From: Candidatus Rokuibacteriota bacterium
Lineage (GTDB): Bacteria; Methylomirabilota; Methylomirabilia; Rokubacteriales; CSP1-6
Length of the DNA stretch: 64,000 bases
NCBI GenBank assembly: GCA_003220225.1
Contig: QHRU01000031.1
Coordinates: 1 to 64,000 of the forward strand
Direction: 5' to 3'
How positions within the stretch are numbered: position 1 is the first letter of the stretch; every line of letters starts with the position of its first letter. A program made the position numbers and the translations under genes. This document shows, one piece after another, positions 52,079 to 63,047 of the stretch. The notes under the pieces were generated by a model. The model was not told the origin of the DNA and did no database searches. It saw only the letters and a program-made list of their open reading frames with translations.

Positions 52079-53188
52079 TCAATAGACAAAGCGGTCGGGT
52101 CGGAACGGTGCCAGCGACGGGTGGGGCGCGCCACCGACGACCTCGTCGGTGATCAGGCGACCGAGCAACGGGCCCAGCGTGACGCCACTGTGGGTGGCCA
52201 CGACCCAGATGTTGTCGAAGCCCGGCAGCCGCCCCGCGATCGTGTGACGATCGGCGGGCATCGGGCGCACGCCGACGCGGCGGTCGACCACCTTCACGCC
52301 GCGCGCGGCCGGCACCACGTGGGCCGCGCGCTCGAGCAGGAGCGCCGCGAGCTCGTCGAGCCTCGACGGCGAGCGCGCCTCCGCGGCGGGCGCATCGACG
52401 TCCTCGGCGCCGAGCAGCAAGCCCCCGCCCGCATCGGGCCGCAGATGAATGCCGGGCGCGTGCACGACGCGACGCAGCGGCTGCGCAGGCGGCGACGTCA
52501 CGGCCAGCAATCCGGGGACGCGGCCGACCGGGACACGGACGCCCAGCGGGGCGACGAACGCCTGCGTCGAGGGCCCGACGCAGACCACCAGCGAGCCGGC
52601 CGTCACCTCGCCGTCGTCGGCGACCAGCGCCTCCACGCGGCCGCCGCGCGCCCGCAGCGAGCGGACGGGCGCGCGCTCACGGATCACGGCGCCGCACGCC
52701 GACGCCGCCCGGAGGAGCGCTCGAATCAGGCGGGGCGCGTCGAGCCAGGCCTCAGCGGCGTAGAGAGCGACCTCGCGCACGTGATCGCCGACGACCAGCG
52801 CCGGCTCCAGCGCCCGGGCGCGCTCACGACTGATCCACTCCGCGGGGTAGCCACGACGCGCGAGCCGCTCGACACGAGCGCGAAGCTCCCGCTCCTGCTC
52901 GTCGCCCTCGGCCCATTCGAGCGACCCGCCCGGGTGATGGCCGGCGTCGCCCCCGAGCTCGCGCGCCAGCTCGCGGTGCGCGGCCATCCCGTCCGCGTTC
53001 AGCCGATGGTAGACCTCCGGCTCCTTCCTGGCGGCGTTCAGCCATGCGAAGGAGGTGCCGCTCGTGCCCTCGCCCGGAGCTCCCGCGTCGAGGGCCACGA
53101 TGCGCGCGCCCGCTCGCGCCGCTGCGTACGCGACCGAGGCGCCGACGATCCCGAGGCCGACGATGGCGAGGTCGTGCTGCGTCGTCAC
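52079..53188 (-). CDS. FAD-dependent oxidoreductase, glycine/D-amino-acid oxidase-like
   Basis: A 369-residue flavoenzyme of the DAO superfamily with LAIVGLGIVGASVAYAAARA for FAD, GTSFAWLNAARKE near the active site, and a late NIWVVATHSGVTLGP loop. The start is GTG. Similar enzymes deaminate D-amino acids or glycine, or act in opine and proline metabolism. It is divergent from the receiver gene at 53262 and convergent with its distant paralogue; by eye the two differ widely and are not a recent duplication. Confidence 0.87.
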   Translation of the reverse strand: MTTQHDLAIVGLGIVGASVAYAAARAGARIVALDAGAPGEGTSGTSFAWLNAARKEPEVYHRLNADGMAAHRELARELGGDAGHHPGGSLEWAEGDEQERELRARVERLARRGYPAEWISRERARALEPALVVGDHVREVALYAAEAWLDAPRLIRALLRAASACGAVIRERAPVRSLRARGGRVEALVADDGEVTAGSLVVCVGPSTQAFVAPLGVRVPVGRVPGLLAVTSPPAQPLRRVVHAPGIHLRPDAGGGLLLGAEDVDAPAAEARSPSRLDELAALLLERAAHVVPAARGVKVVDRRVGVRPMPADRHTIAGRLPGFDNIWVVATHSGVTLGPLLGRLITDEVVGGAPHPSLAPFRPDRFVY

Positions 53189-53261
53189 GCCGTGGACTGT
53201 ATCAGACGGCGACGATCGGTCACCGCTTGACAGCCCAACACGCCGGCATATAGTCGCGCCG

Positions 53262-53815
53262 ATGCCCCGTCACGCCGCCGTGACCCACCCGGCAGTCCCC
53301 TCACGTTCGGAGGCGGTTCCGCACCGGCGTCTCGAGCGCGAACGAATCCGCTCGGGCGGCGGCACCCTGCCGGGCGACGTCAGGAAGCCTTCGGAATTCG
53401 GCCCGGCGCCGGCGGCGGAACCTGGTCGGCTCCAACGCGTGCTCGTCGGACTCCGCGTCCTCGTCGTCGATGACCACCCCGACGTCCTGGAGCTCTTCGC
53501 GGTGGCGCTGACGGCCTGCGGCGCCGAGGTGACGACCGTCGACAACGCGCGCGACGCTCTCGCGCTCGCGACACAGACGCGGCCCCACGCCGTCGTCAGC
53601 GACATCGCGATGATCGGCGAAGACGGCTACTGGCTCGTTCGGCAATTGAAGCGGCTGCCCGGCGCGATGCTGGCCGACGTTCCCGTCATCGCGGCCACCG
53701 CCTACGGGCACGAGCATCCCCGCGCGCGCGTCCTGGCCGCGGGGTTCGCCGAGCATCTCCAGAAGCCCATCGACCCCGAGCTGCTCTGCCGGCTCGTCGC
53801 GAGCGTGACGGGGCG

Positions 53816-53819
<4 letters not shown>
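53262..53819 (+). CDS. Receiver-only protein with GYWL signature, copy 2
   Basis: A 185-residue protein with an unstructured, Arg/Pro-rich N-terminus of about 60 residues then a receiver: VLVVDDHPDV, phosphoacceptor Asp114 in VVSDIAMIGEDGYWLVRQLK, and Lys in LQKPIDPE. It is related to the receiver at 32803 (shared GYWL patch). The ATG at 53262 is plausible but lacks a clear ribosome site. It converges with the PAS kinase gene, overlapping its end by four bases. Confidence 0.8.
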
Positions 53820-55387
<1,568 letters not shown>

Positions 55388-55392
55388 CTGAT

Positions 55393-55902
55393 TCACGATA
55401 CACCGAGCGCCTCGGGTGTGATGACGTAGTGCACGACGCGGACGCCTGTGTAGTCGACGAATCCCCGCTGGGTGAAGCCGACCTTTTCCAGCACGCGCTG
55501 CGAGGCGAGGTTGTCGGGATAGGTCACGGCCACGAGCCTCGGCAGCCTCAGGGCCCCGAACGCATGGCCGACGAGCGCGCGCGCGGCTTCGGTGGCGATC
55601 CCCTGGCCCCAGCTGTCGCGTGCGAGACGATAGGCCAGCTCGATGTCGTCGCCCGCTGGCATCCGGAGCAAGGCGCAGAGGCCGTGGGCGACGCCGGCAC
55701 GACTCTCCACGAGCCAGAAGCCCAGCGGCGCCTGATCCTCGGCGATGCGCTGTCGCACCCGCGCGGCCGTCTCGTCGGCCGGTCGTGTCCCCGCCGGGCT
55801 GCCCACGTGGCGCATGACTTCCGGGTCGCTGTCGAGCGCGATGAGGTCGCCCTCGTCGGAGGGACGCAGCCGTCGCAACCGGAGTCGCGGAGTCTCGATC
55901 AC
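55393..55902 (-). CDS. GNAT-family N-acetyltransferase (RimJ/RimL type)
   Basis: A 169-residue acetyltransferase: VIETPRLRLRRLRPSDEGDL, then ELAYRLARDSWGQGIATEAA with the acetyl-CoA loop (WGQGIAT), and YPDNLASQRVLEKVGFTQRG. GAGGA about nine bases upstream of GTG 55902 favours this start; ATG 55920 would add six residues. Its stop is a few bases before the PAS kinase start, so they are likely cotranscribed. Acceptor unknown. Confidence 0.88.
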   Translation of the reverse strand: MIETPRLRLRRLRPSDEGDLIALDSDPEVMRHVGSPAGTRPADETAARVRQRIAEDQAPLGFWLVESRAGVAHGLCALLRMPAGDDIELAYRLARDSWGQGIATEAARALVGHAFGALRLPRLVAVTYPDNLASQRVLEKVGFTQRGFVDYTGVRVVHYVITPEALGVS

Positions 55903-56015
55903 GGAGCCGGATCCTCGCACCGGATCCTCGCATACTTGACTGCCTTCCCCGGGCGCGGCTATTGTTCGACTCCCTGTGACCGCTGGACCGTGAAGTCATC
56001 CCCGAGGAGGCCGCC

Positions 56016-57554
56016 ATGCGCCGCACGCTCGTCAGTGGATCGGCCCTGTTCCTGCTTCTGGCTCTCGGCTGCCCGCCGGCGGCAGACGCGCAGACCAGGG
56101 ACGACACGCTCGTCTACGCGCTCCAGTCGGACGTCGACACCTGGGACCCGCCCAATTCCGTGCTGCGCGAGGCGATCATCCTCGGCTACCACGTCTTCGA
56201 TCACCTGGCCGTGCGCGATCTCAAGACGCGCCGGGTGGTGCCGAATCTCGCCCTGTCGTGGAAAGCGCTGAACGACACCACCTGGGAGGTCAAGCTGCGC
56301 CAGGGCGTGAAGTTCCACGATGGCAGCCCCTTCACCGCGCGCGACGTCAAGGCCACGTTCGAGCGCGTGCTCGATCCGACCAAGAAGATGACCGCGCGAG
56401 GCAACCACGCCAAGATCAAGAGCGTCGAGATCGTCGACGACCACACGGTCAAGTTCCACACGGACGGCCCCTACCCCATCTTCGTCGAGCGCCTCACCGC
56501 GCTCGTCATGGCGTCCGAGAAGGTCATCAAGGACAAGGGCCACGAGTGGATGCAGGAGCACCCGATCGGCACCGGCCCCTACAAGCTCGTCAAGTGGGAC
56601 CGCAAGCACGAGCACCTGCTCGTGCGCAACGACGAGTACTGGGGCCCGAAGGCCCCCTACAAGTACGTGCGCATCCGCATCATCCCCGAGCAGGCCACCC
56701 AGATCGCCGAGCTGATCTCGGGCGGCGTGGACGTCATCAAGGCGGTGCCGCCCGATCAGATCGACGTCATCAACAAGTCGGGGCAGGCGCGGACCGCGAG
56801 CTCGCCCATTTTGCGGACGGCGTTCTTGCAGCTCGACCAGGCCGCGCGCAGCGGACCGAATCCCTTCACCGATCGGCGCGTCCGCCAGGCGGCGAACCTC
56901 GCCACCGACATGGACGGCATCATCAAGCACGTGCTCAACGGTCTGGGCGACCGCGTGGCCACCGCCGTCAACCCCATGGCCTTCGGGTTCGACGCGGGCC
57001 TCAAGCCGTACAAGCAGGACCTGGCCGCGGCCAAGAAGCTGCTCGCCGAGGCGGGCTATCCCAACGGCGTCGACATCGTGTACAACCAGGGGCCGCCGAC
57101 GGTCGAGCCCGGACTGCTGCAGACCGACGAAGCGATCGTGGCCGACCTCACGAAGGCCGGCTTCCGGGTGAAGCAGAACTACGTCGGCGACAACACCGTG
57201 TTCGTCGCCCGCATCAAGGACAGCAAGGCCGGCCCCATGTTCTCGTTCTCCTGGGGCTACTACTCGGTGTTCGACGCCGACGCGATCCTGTACGACATCT
57301 TCAAGTGCAAAGAGACGTACGCCTATTACTGCAACCCCGCCATGGACGACCTCATCATCCAGGGGCGCTCGACGCTGGATCAGAAGAAGCGCGCCGAGGT
57401 CTACGCGAAGGCGCAGAAGCTGGCCTTCGACGACGCGGCCTACCTCTTCAAGTGGGGCCTTCGTGGCGTGTGGGGCATCTCCAACCGCGTGGACTACCAG
57501 GCGCCGCCCGACGAGGTCGACCGCATGTTCCTCGTGACGCCGCGAAAGAAGTAA
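56016..57554 (+). CDS. Peptide/nickel-type ABC transporter substrate-binding protein (family 5)
   Basis: A 512-residue binding protein with GAGGAGG upstream of the ATG. The signal region LALGCPPAADA has a cysteine that only partly fits a lipobox, so either a lipoprotein or cleavage at ADA-QTRDD is possible. Landmarks are NDTTWEVKLRQGVKFHDGSP, DRRVRQAANLATDMDGIIKH and the C-terminal YLFKWGLRGVWGISNRVD. It is followed directly by its two permeases. The ligand is unknown; family members bind peptides or larger conjugates. Confidence 0.92.
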   Translation: MRRTLVSGSALFLLLALGCPPAADAQTRDDTLVYALQSDVDTWDPPNSVLREAIILGYHVFDHLAVRDLKTRRVVPNLALSWKALNDTTWEVKLRQGVKFHDGSPFTARDVKATFERVLDPTKKMTARGNHAKIKSVEIVDDHTVKFHTDGPYPIFVERLTALVMASEKVIKDKGHEWMQEHPIGTGPYKLVKWDRKHEHLLVRNDEYWGPKAPYKYVRIRIIPEQATQIAELISGGVDVIKAVPPDQIDVINKSGQARTASSPILRTAFLQLDQAARSGPNPFTDRRVRQAANLATDMDGIIKHVLNGLGDRVATAVNPMAFGFDAGLKPYKQDLAAAKKLLAEAGYPNGVDIVYNQGPPTVEPGLLQTDEAIVADLTKAGFRVKQNYVGDNTVFVARIKDSKAGPMFSFSWGYYSVFDADAILYDIFKCKETYAYYCNPAMDDLIIQGRSTLDQKKRAEVYAKAQKLAFDDAAYLFKWGLRGVWGISNRVDYQAPPDEVDRMFLVTPRKK

Positions 57555-57561
57555 CTCGCGT

Positions 57562-58479
57562 GTGAAGCGCTACGCGCTGCGACAGCTGCTGCAGCTCGGG
57601 GTCGTCGTCGTCGGCATCTCGATGCTGGCGTTCGCGATCCTGCACGTGATCGGCGACCCCGTGCTGCTGCTCCTGCCGCTGAACGCGGGCAAGGAAGAGT
57701 ACGAGCGGTACCACAAGCTGCTCGGCCTCGACAAGCCCGTGTACGTGCAGTACTGGAAGTTCGCGAGCCGCGCCGTCCAGGGCGACTTCGGCAAGTCCTG
57801 GTACACGGACACCCCCGCCTTCACGCTCGTGCTGGAGCGCATGCCGCCGACGCTCTATCTCACGTCGGCGGGCCTGGTCGCCGCGCTGCTCATCGCCCTG
57901 CCGCTGGGAATCCTCGCGGCGCTCAAACGACACTCCCTCGTGGACAACCTCTGTACCATGCTCGCGGTGGCCGGCCAGGCCATGCCGATCTTCTGGCTCG
58001 GCATCATGCTCATCATCGTCTTCGCCGTGCGCCTCAAGGCCCTGCCCGCCTCCGGCTACGGCACCTGGCAGCACTTCCTGATGCCCGCCTTCACCCTGGG
58101 CGCGTTCCTGGCGCCCCTCACCATGCGGCTGGTGCGCTCCGGCGTCATCGAGATCATGAACATGGACTACATCCGGACGGCGCGGGCCAAGGGTGTCGGC
58201 GAGAACACCGTGGTCGTCAAGCACGCCTTCCGCAACGCGTGCATTCCCATCATCACGGTGCTGGGGCTGCAGTTCGGCCAGCTGCTGGGCGGCGCCATCG
58301 TCACCGAGACCGTCTTCGCATGGCCGGGCGTGGCCACCCTCACCGTGGAATCCATCCGCAACCAGGACTTCCCGGTCGTGCAGTGCGCGGTCGTGCTGCT
58401 GGCGCTCATCATCGTGAGCGTCAACTTCCTCGTGGACATGATCGTCGGCCTCATCGACCCGCGCATCCGGCTCGGCTGA
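57562..58479 (+). CDS. Peptide-type ABC transporter permease (DppB class)
   Basis: A 305-residue permease starting GTG 57562, 7 bp after the binding-protein stop. Landmarks: YALRQLLQLGVVVVGISMLA first span, GDPVLLLLPLNAGKEEY, and EAA loop NMDYIRTARAKGVGENTVVV. Its stop overlaps the next start (TGATG), confirming a single transport operon. Confidence 0.93.
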   Translation: MKRYALRQLLQLGVVVVGISMLAFAILHVIGDPVLLLLPLNAGKEEYERYHKLLGLDKPVYVQYWKFASRAVQGDFGKSWYTDTPAFTLVLERMPPTLYLTSAGLVAALLIALPLGILAALKRHSLVDNLCTMLAVAGQAMPIFWLGIMLIIVFAVRLKALPASGYGTWQHFLMPAFTLGAFLAPLTMRLVRSGVIEIMNMDYIRTARAKGVGENTVVVKHAFRNACIPIITVLGLQFGQLLGGAIVTETVFAWPGVATLTVESIRNQDFPVVQCAVVLLALIIVSVNFLVDMIVGLIDPRIRLG

Positions 58480-59399
58480 TGAAGGCGGTCAGCGCCCGCG
58501 GCGAGGTGGTCCTCGAGGCCGACGAGCCCGCGGCCCTGCGCGCCGGCCCGCCCCGCATGTCGCTGCGCCGGCTCTGGCGCTTCAAGTGGGGCGTGGCAGC
58601 CACCGCGATCATCCTGACGATCGTCGGCAGCGCGGTGTGGGCGCCATGGATCTCGCCCTGGGACCCGCTGTCGGTGGACATCCGGCACCGGCTGGGGCCG
58701 CCGGCCTGGATGGACGGCGGCACGCGCGCGCACGTGCTGGGCACCGACCAGGTGGGGCGCGACCTGCTCTCGCGCGTGATCTACGGCGGGCGCGTGTCGT
58801 TGATCATCGGCGTGGCCGCGGTGCTCGTGTCCTCGAGCATCGGCGTGCTGCTCGGCCTCGCCGCGGGCTACTTCGCCGGACGCATGGACTGGACCATCAT
58901 GACGCTGGTCAACGTCATGCTCACGTTCCCCTTCGTGCTGCTCGCCCTCGCCGTCATCGCCGTGCTCGGGCCGAGCCTCGTCAACATGATCATCGTGCTC
59001 GGCATCGCCGACTGGCCGCTGTACGCGCGGGTCATCCGCGCGGAGACGCTGGCCATCCGGGAGCGCGAGTTCATCCTCGCGGGCCGCGCGCTCGGCATGA
59101 GCCACGCGCGCCTCGTCTTCCGCCAGATCCTGCCGAACCTCGTCTCGGTGATCGTCGTCATCGCCACGCTGCAGGTGGCCCGCGTGATCATCCTGGAGTC
59201 GTTCCTGTCGTTCCTGGGCCTGGGCGTGCAGCCGCCGACGCCGGCCTGGGGCAACATGCTCGGCGAGGGGCGCGTCTACATGCTCAACTCGTGGTGGATC
59301 GCCACCTTCCCCGGCCTCGCGATCTTCGTGACCACGCTGGCCATCAACCTGATGGGCAACGCGCTGCGCGACTGGCTCGACCCCCACATGAAGCTGTGA
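58479..59399 (+). CDS. Peptide-type ABC transporter permease (DppC class)
   Basis: A 306-residue permease with the DppC-type motif VLGTDQVGRDLLSRVIYGGR and EAA loop EFILAGRALGMSHARLVFRQ. The ATG lies in the stop of the DppB-class gene. The ATPase genes do not follow; the next gene is a HAD-family protein 22 bp later, so transport may be cotranscribed with the downstream biosynthetic genes. Confidence 0.93.
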   Translation: MKAVSARGEVVLEADEPAALRAGPPRMSLRRLWRFKWGVAATAIILTIVGSAVWAPWISPWDPLSVDIRHRLGPPAWMDGGTRAHVLGTDQVGRDLLSRVIYGGRVSLIIGVAAVLVSSSIGVLLGLAAGYFAGRMDWTIMTLVNVMLTFPFVLLALAVIAVLGPSLVNMIIVLGIADWPLYARVIRAETLAIREREFILAGRALGMSHARLVFRQILPNLVSVIVVIATLQVARVIILESFLSFLGLGVQPPTPAWGNMLGEGRVYMLNSWWIATFPGLAIFVTTLAINLMGNALRDWLDPHMKL

Positions 59400-59421
59400 G
59401 GGTGGGTCTGGTGGCGTTCCT

Positions 59422-60159
59422 GTGAGAAAATGCGCGCTCGTGAGGCCTGACGCACGCGCCGCGCAGGACGCTCGGAACGGGCACTCGCCTGCCGCCATCC
59501 TGTTCGACTTCGGAGGCACGCTGGACGCCGGGGCGCTCACCTGGAAGGAGCGCATGTTCCGGCTCTGTCGGGCGGAGGGCGTGGTGGTCCCGCCGGAGCG
59601 GTTCGACGCGCTGTTCTACGGCGCCGACGACGCGCTGGTGGGAGCCATCCCCGCGACGCTCTCGCTCGACGAGACCGTTCGGCGGCTCGCCACCGGCCTC
59701 GGCGCCGCGTTGGGTCTGAGCGACGGACGGCTCGTCGACCGTATCGTGACGCGCTTCCTGGACGAGGCGACCCGCTCCGTCCGGGACAACGTCTCGTTGC
59801 TCTCCGAGCTCGCGCGCCGTTACCCTCTGGGCATCGTCTCCAACTTCTACGGCAATCTCACGGCCGTGTGTGACGACCTCGGCATCCGGTCGCTGTTCCG
59901 CGTGATCGTCGATTCCGAGACCGTCGGGTGCAGGAAGCCCGATCCCCGCATCTTCAGGCACGCGCTCGACGGGCTCGGCGTGGAGTCGGGCGACGCGACG
60001 TTCGTCGGCGATTCTCCCTCGCGTGACATGGCCGGCGCGCGCGGTGTCGGCATGGCGCACATCTGGCTCGTCGGCGAGGCCACGTGGCACCCGCCACCGT
60101 GCTGCCCCGGCGATCGCGTGATTCGCGCGCTGGGAGAGCTCCGAGGGTTGCTTCTGTGA
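59422..60159 (+). CDS. HAD-superfamily hydrolase
   Basis: A 245-residue HAD-fold protein: motif I is ILFDFGGTLDAG (nucleophile Asp29), motif II SNFYGN, motif III GCRKPDPRIF (Lys) and motif IV FVGDSPSRDMAGA. The +2 residue after Asp29 is Gly rather than the Asp general acid of classical phosphatases, which occurs in several HAD branches and may lower or alter phosphatase activity. GTG start, with a later GTG possible. It is coupled by overlap to the nucleotidyltransferase. Confidence 0.85.
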   Translation: MRKCALVRPDARAAQDARNGHSPAAILFDFGGTLDAGALTWKERMFRLCRAEGVVVPPERFDALFYGADDALVGAIPATLSLDETVRRLATGLGAALGLSDGRLVDRIVTRFLDEATRSVRDNVSLLSELARRYPLGIVSNFYGNLTAVCDDLGIRSLFRVIVDSETVGCRKPDPRIFRHALDGLGVESGDATFVGDSPSRDMAGARGVGMAHIWLVGEATWHPPPCCPGDRVIRALGELRGLLL

Positions 60160-60878
60160 GAATCCCCACGGGTTGCCCCGGCGGGATCATCGCCGCCGGT
60201 GACGGCAGCCGCCTGCGGGCCGCGGGCTTCGCGATGCCCAAGCCGCTCGTGCCGGTCGCCGGCGTGCCGCTGATCGAGTGGGTCATCGGAAACTTCCTGG
60301 CCGCGGGCATCACGTCGCTCGTCGCCATCGTGAATGAGCAGGCCCGGGAGTGTCGCGACTTGGTCCACGCCCGCTTCCCGGACCTCGACGCCGAGGTCAT
60401 CGTCAAGACGACCCCGTCGTCGCTGGAAAGCTTCTTCGAGATCAATCGGCGCCTGGGCGGCGGCCGCGCGCTCGTCTCGACGGTGGACGCGTGGTGTCGG
60501 ACGGACGACTTCGTGCGCTTCGTCGAGGCGGCGCTCCGCCGCCCGCCCGACGCGAGCGTGCTCGCGGTGACGCCGCTCGTGGCCGATGAGAGTCCGCTGT
60601 GGGTCGACGTGGACGCGGCGAGCCGCGTGCGGGCCCTCGGAGGAACGGCGGGGACGCACGTCACCGCCGGCATGTACCTGTTCTCCGCGCGCGCGCGCGC
60701 CGCGACACCGCCGCCGCTCGGGAGGCTGCGGGAGTTCCTGGCATGGCTGCACCGGCAGGGAGAGCCGTTCTACGCTGAAACGATCGAAAACGTGGTCGAC
60801 GTCGATCACGGGTCCGATGTCGCGCTGGCCGAAGCCCTCGCAGGCTCGGGCCGCCGCGTGAACCTTCATGGGAGATGA
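60156..60878 (+). CDS. Sugar-nucleotide-type nucleotidyltransferase (GT-A fold)
   Basis: A 240-residue nucleotidyltransferase starting GTG 60156, overlapping the HAD stop. The NTP-binding signature is GGIIAAGDGSRLRAAGFAMP followed by KPLVPVAGVPLIEW; Asp of VSTVDAW is likely the metal ligand. It is smaller than RmlA/RfbA-type enzymes and lacks an acetyltransferase tail. It would attach NMP to a phosphorylated small molecule, producing an activated donor. Confidence 0.85.
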   Translation: MRIPTGCPGGIIAAGDGSRLRAAGFAMPKPLVPVAGVPLIEWVIGNFLAAGITSLVAIVNEQARECRDLVHARFPDLDAEVIVKTTPSSLESFFEINRRLGGGRALVSTVDAWCRTDDFVRFVEAALRRPPDASVLAVTPLVADESPLWVDVDAASRVRALGGTAGTHVTAGMYLFSARARAATPPPLGRLREFLAWLHRQGEPFYAETIENVVDVDHGSDVALAEALAGSGRRVNLHGR

Positions 60879-60881
60879 CTG

Positions 60882-61718
60882 GTGAGTGAACCGTACTGCT
60901 GGGGGATCTTTCGAGAACAGGAGCATTCGCCGGGCCGAGAGAACGATGACGCCGAGATCCTGAGACTGACGGGCAAGCATCTGGAGGCCCGCGGGTTCCA
61001 GGTGACGTTCAAGACCCCGGAAGAGATCGGCCCCGCCGATCCCCGCCCCCTCGGCGTGTTCCTGATGTGCGAGCGACTGGAGATCCTCGATCGTCTGCAC
61101 GCGCTCGAGGTCCGCGGGATCCCTCTCGTGAACAGTCCGCGGGCCGTGCTGAACACGTACCGGGAGCGCATGATCGCGCTCTTCGACGAAGCCAACGTCG
61201 CCTTCATCGAGAGCCGGCTCGTCGCCACCGACGCGCGCAATGACGTCGGCGCGCTCCCGGTGTGGGTGAAGCGCGCGGACGTCCACAACACGCAGGCAGG
61301 GGACGTGACGTTCGCGAGCACGCGCGAGGGTGTGACGGCGGCGCTCGAGGCGCTCGCGGCCCGCGGTATCCGGCGCGCGGTCATCCAGCCCAACGTCGAG
61401 GGCGACCTCGTGAAGTTCTATGGCATCGGCGCCGCCGCGCGGTCCGACGGCGCGCCGGGGTGGTTCCGCTGGTTCTACCACAAGGAGCAGCGCGTGGCCG
61501 GCCACCCGTTCGAGCCCGCCCAGCTGGCGCGGGCGGTGCGGCGGGCGGCGCTGGCGCTCGGGCTCGACATCTACGGCGGCGACGCCATCGTGACCGCGAC
61601 CGGCGGCGTCGTGCTGCTCGACGTCAACGCCTGGCCGAGCTTCGCGCTCTTCCGCGAGGAGGCGGCCGAGCGCATCGCCGCGCACGTGGCGCTCCGCTTC
61701 GCCGGAGCCTCCCGATGA
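60882..61718 (+). CDS. ATP-grasp-like ligase
   Basis: A 278-residue protein with ATP-grasp features similar to RimK or glutathione-synthetase types: IPLVNSPRAVLNTYRERM, WVKRADVHNTQAGDV (ATP Lys130), AVIQPNVEGDLVKFYGI and the metal strand VVLLDVNAWPSFALFREE (Asp257, Asn259). GTG 60882 has GGGAGA upstream, within the end of the previous gene. Such enzymes join an acyl-phosphate to an amine, so an amide bond in the product is suggested. Its fit to a known subfamily is uncertain. Confidence 0.78.
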   Translation: MSEPYCWGIFREQEHSPGRENDDAEILRLTGKHLEARGFQVTFKTPEEIGPADPRPLGVFLMCERLEILDRLHALEVRGIPLVNSPRAVLNTYRERMIALFDEANVAFIESRLVATDARNDVGALPVWVKRADVHNTQAGDVTFASTREGVTAALEALAARGIRRAVIQPNVEGDLVKFYGIGAAARSDGAPGWFRWFYHKEQRVAGHPFEPAQLARAVRRAALALGLDIYGGDAIVTATGGVVLLDVNAWPSFALFREEAAERIAAHVALRFAGASR

Positions 61719-63043
61719 CCGCGCGACGCGAGGTCGGGCCACGCTCGCGTGAGATCGTCGCCCAGGAGCGGCGCCACATCGCGCCCGGGCTGCAGTCGTT
61801 CGCCCTCACGGCCGGCGTCGCGATGGCCCGGGGCGAAGGCTGCACGCTCGTCGACGAGGACGGCAACGAGTACATCGACTTCATCGCCGGCATCGGCGTG
61901 GGCAGCGTCGGCCACTGCCATCCGCACTACGTGGAATCGCTGAAGCGACAGCTCGAGCGCCTGACGTTCGGCAGCTTCACCACGGACACGCGCGCCCGCT
62001 TCCTCTCGCAGCTGGCCAGCCTCACGCCGCAGGGGCTCACCCGCATCCAGCTGTTCTCCGGCGGCGCCGAAGCCGTGGAGGCCGCCCTGCGCCTTGCCAA
62101 GGCCGCCACCGGCAAGCACGAGGTCCTCGGATTCTGGGGCGGGTTCCACGGCAAGACGGGCGGCGTGCTGGGCCTGCTCGGCAGCGAGTTCAAGCACCAC
62201 CTGGGCCCCTTCATGCCCGGCCGCCACGTGTCGCCGTACGCGGACTGTTACCGCTGCCCGCTCAAGCTGCGCTTTCCGGACTGCGGGATCGCGTGCGCGG
62301 ACTTTCTGCGCGACGTCGTCCGCTATCAGACGGGCGGCGAGATCTCCGCCATCATCGTCGAGCCGATCCAGGGGACGGCCGGCAACGTGGTTCCGCCGCC
62401 GGGGTTCTTGCGGGCGGTCCAGGCGATCGCCAGGGAGCACGACGCGCTCCTCATCGCGGACGAGATGCTGACGGGCTTCGGGCGCACGGGTGCGATGTGG
62501 GGCTGCGACCACGACGGCGTCGTGCCCGACGTGATGACGGTCGGCAAGGGCATGGGCGGCGGTTTCCCGCTGAGCGCCGTCGTCTCCACCGACGACCTGA
62601 CGGGCCGCGCCCCCTGGTCGAACCCCAGCGCCAGCTCGTCCAGCTACGGTGGGAATCCCCTGGCGGCCGCCGCCGGGCTCGCCACGCTCGAGATCTTGCT
62701 GAAGGAAGACCTCGTCCGCAACGCCGAACGCGTCGGCCAGGTCATGCTCAGACGGCTGGAGGCGCTGAAGGAGAAACACCGGTGCGTGGGCGAGGTGCGG
62801 GGCAAGGGCCTGATGCTCGGTATCGAGCTGGTCCGTGACCGGCAGACGAAGGAGCCGCTCGCCAAGGAGGTGACGCGCGCGCTGTACCAGGAGTGCCTGC
62901 GCCGCGGCCTGGTGGCCATGACGTACTCGCCCTCGATCCGAATCAACCCGCCCCTGGTCATCCGGGAGGATACCGCCCTCGCTGGCCTCGCCATCCTGGA
63001 CGAGGCGCTGGAGGCCGTCGGGCGCGCGCACGGGCTCCGCTGA
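61715..63043 (+). CDS. Class III PLP-dependent aminotransferase
   Basis: A 442-residue aminotransferase of the ornithine/4-aminobutyrate type. It has the GGAEAVEAALRLAK signature, the cofactor-stacking region LLIADEMLTGFGRTG (Asp249) and the Schiff-base Lys278 in VMTVGKGMGGGFPLSA. A Cys-rich insertion (YADCYRCPLKLRFPDCGIAC) is also found in some 4-aminobutyrate/diaminobutyrate-type members. It overlaps the ATP-grasp stop (ATGA). Confidence 0.9.
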   Translation: MTARREVGPRSREIVAQERRHIAPGLQSFALTAGVAMARGEGCTLVDEDGNEYIDFIAGIGVGSVGHCHPHYVESLKRQLERLTFGSFTTDTRARFLSQLASLTPQGLTRIQLFSGGAEAVEAALRLAKAATGKHEVLGFWGGFHGKTGGVLGLLGSEFKHHLGPFMPGRHVSPYADCYRCPLKLRFPDCGIACADFLRDVVRYQTGGEISAIIVEPIQGTAGNVVPPPGFLRAVQAIAREHDALLIADEMLTGFGRTGAMWGCDHDGVVPDVMTVGKGMGGGFPLSAVVSTDDLTGRAPWSNPSASSSSYGGNPLAAAAGLATLEILLKEDLVRNAERVGQVMLRRLEALKEKHRCVGEVRGKGLMLGIELVRDRQTKEPLAKEVTRALYQECLRRGLVAMTYSPSIRINPPLVIREDTALAGLAILDEALEAVGRAHGLR

Positions 63044-63047
63044 GCGG

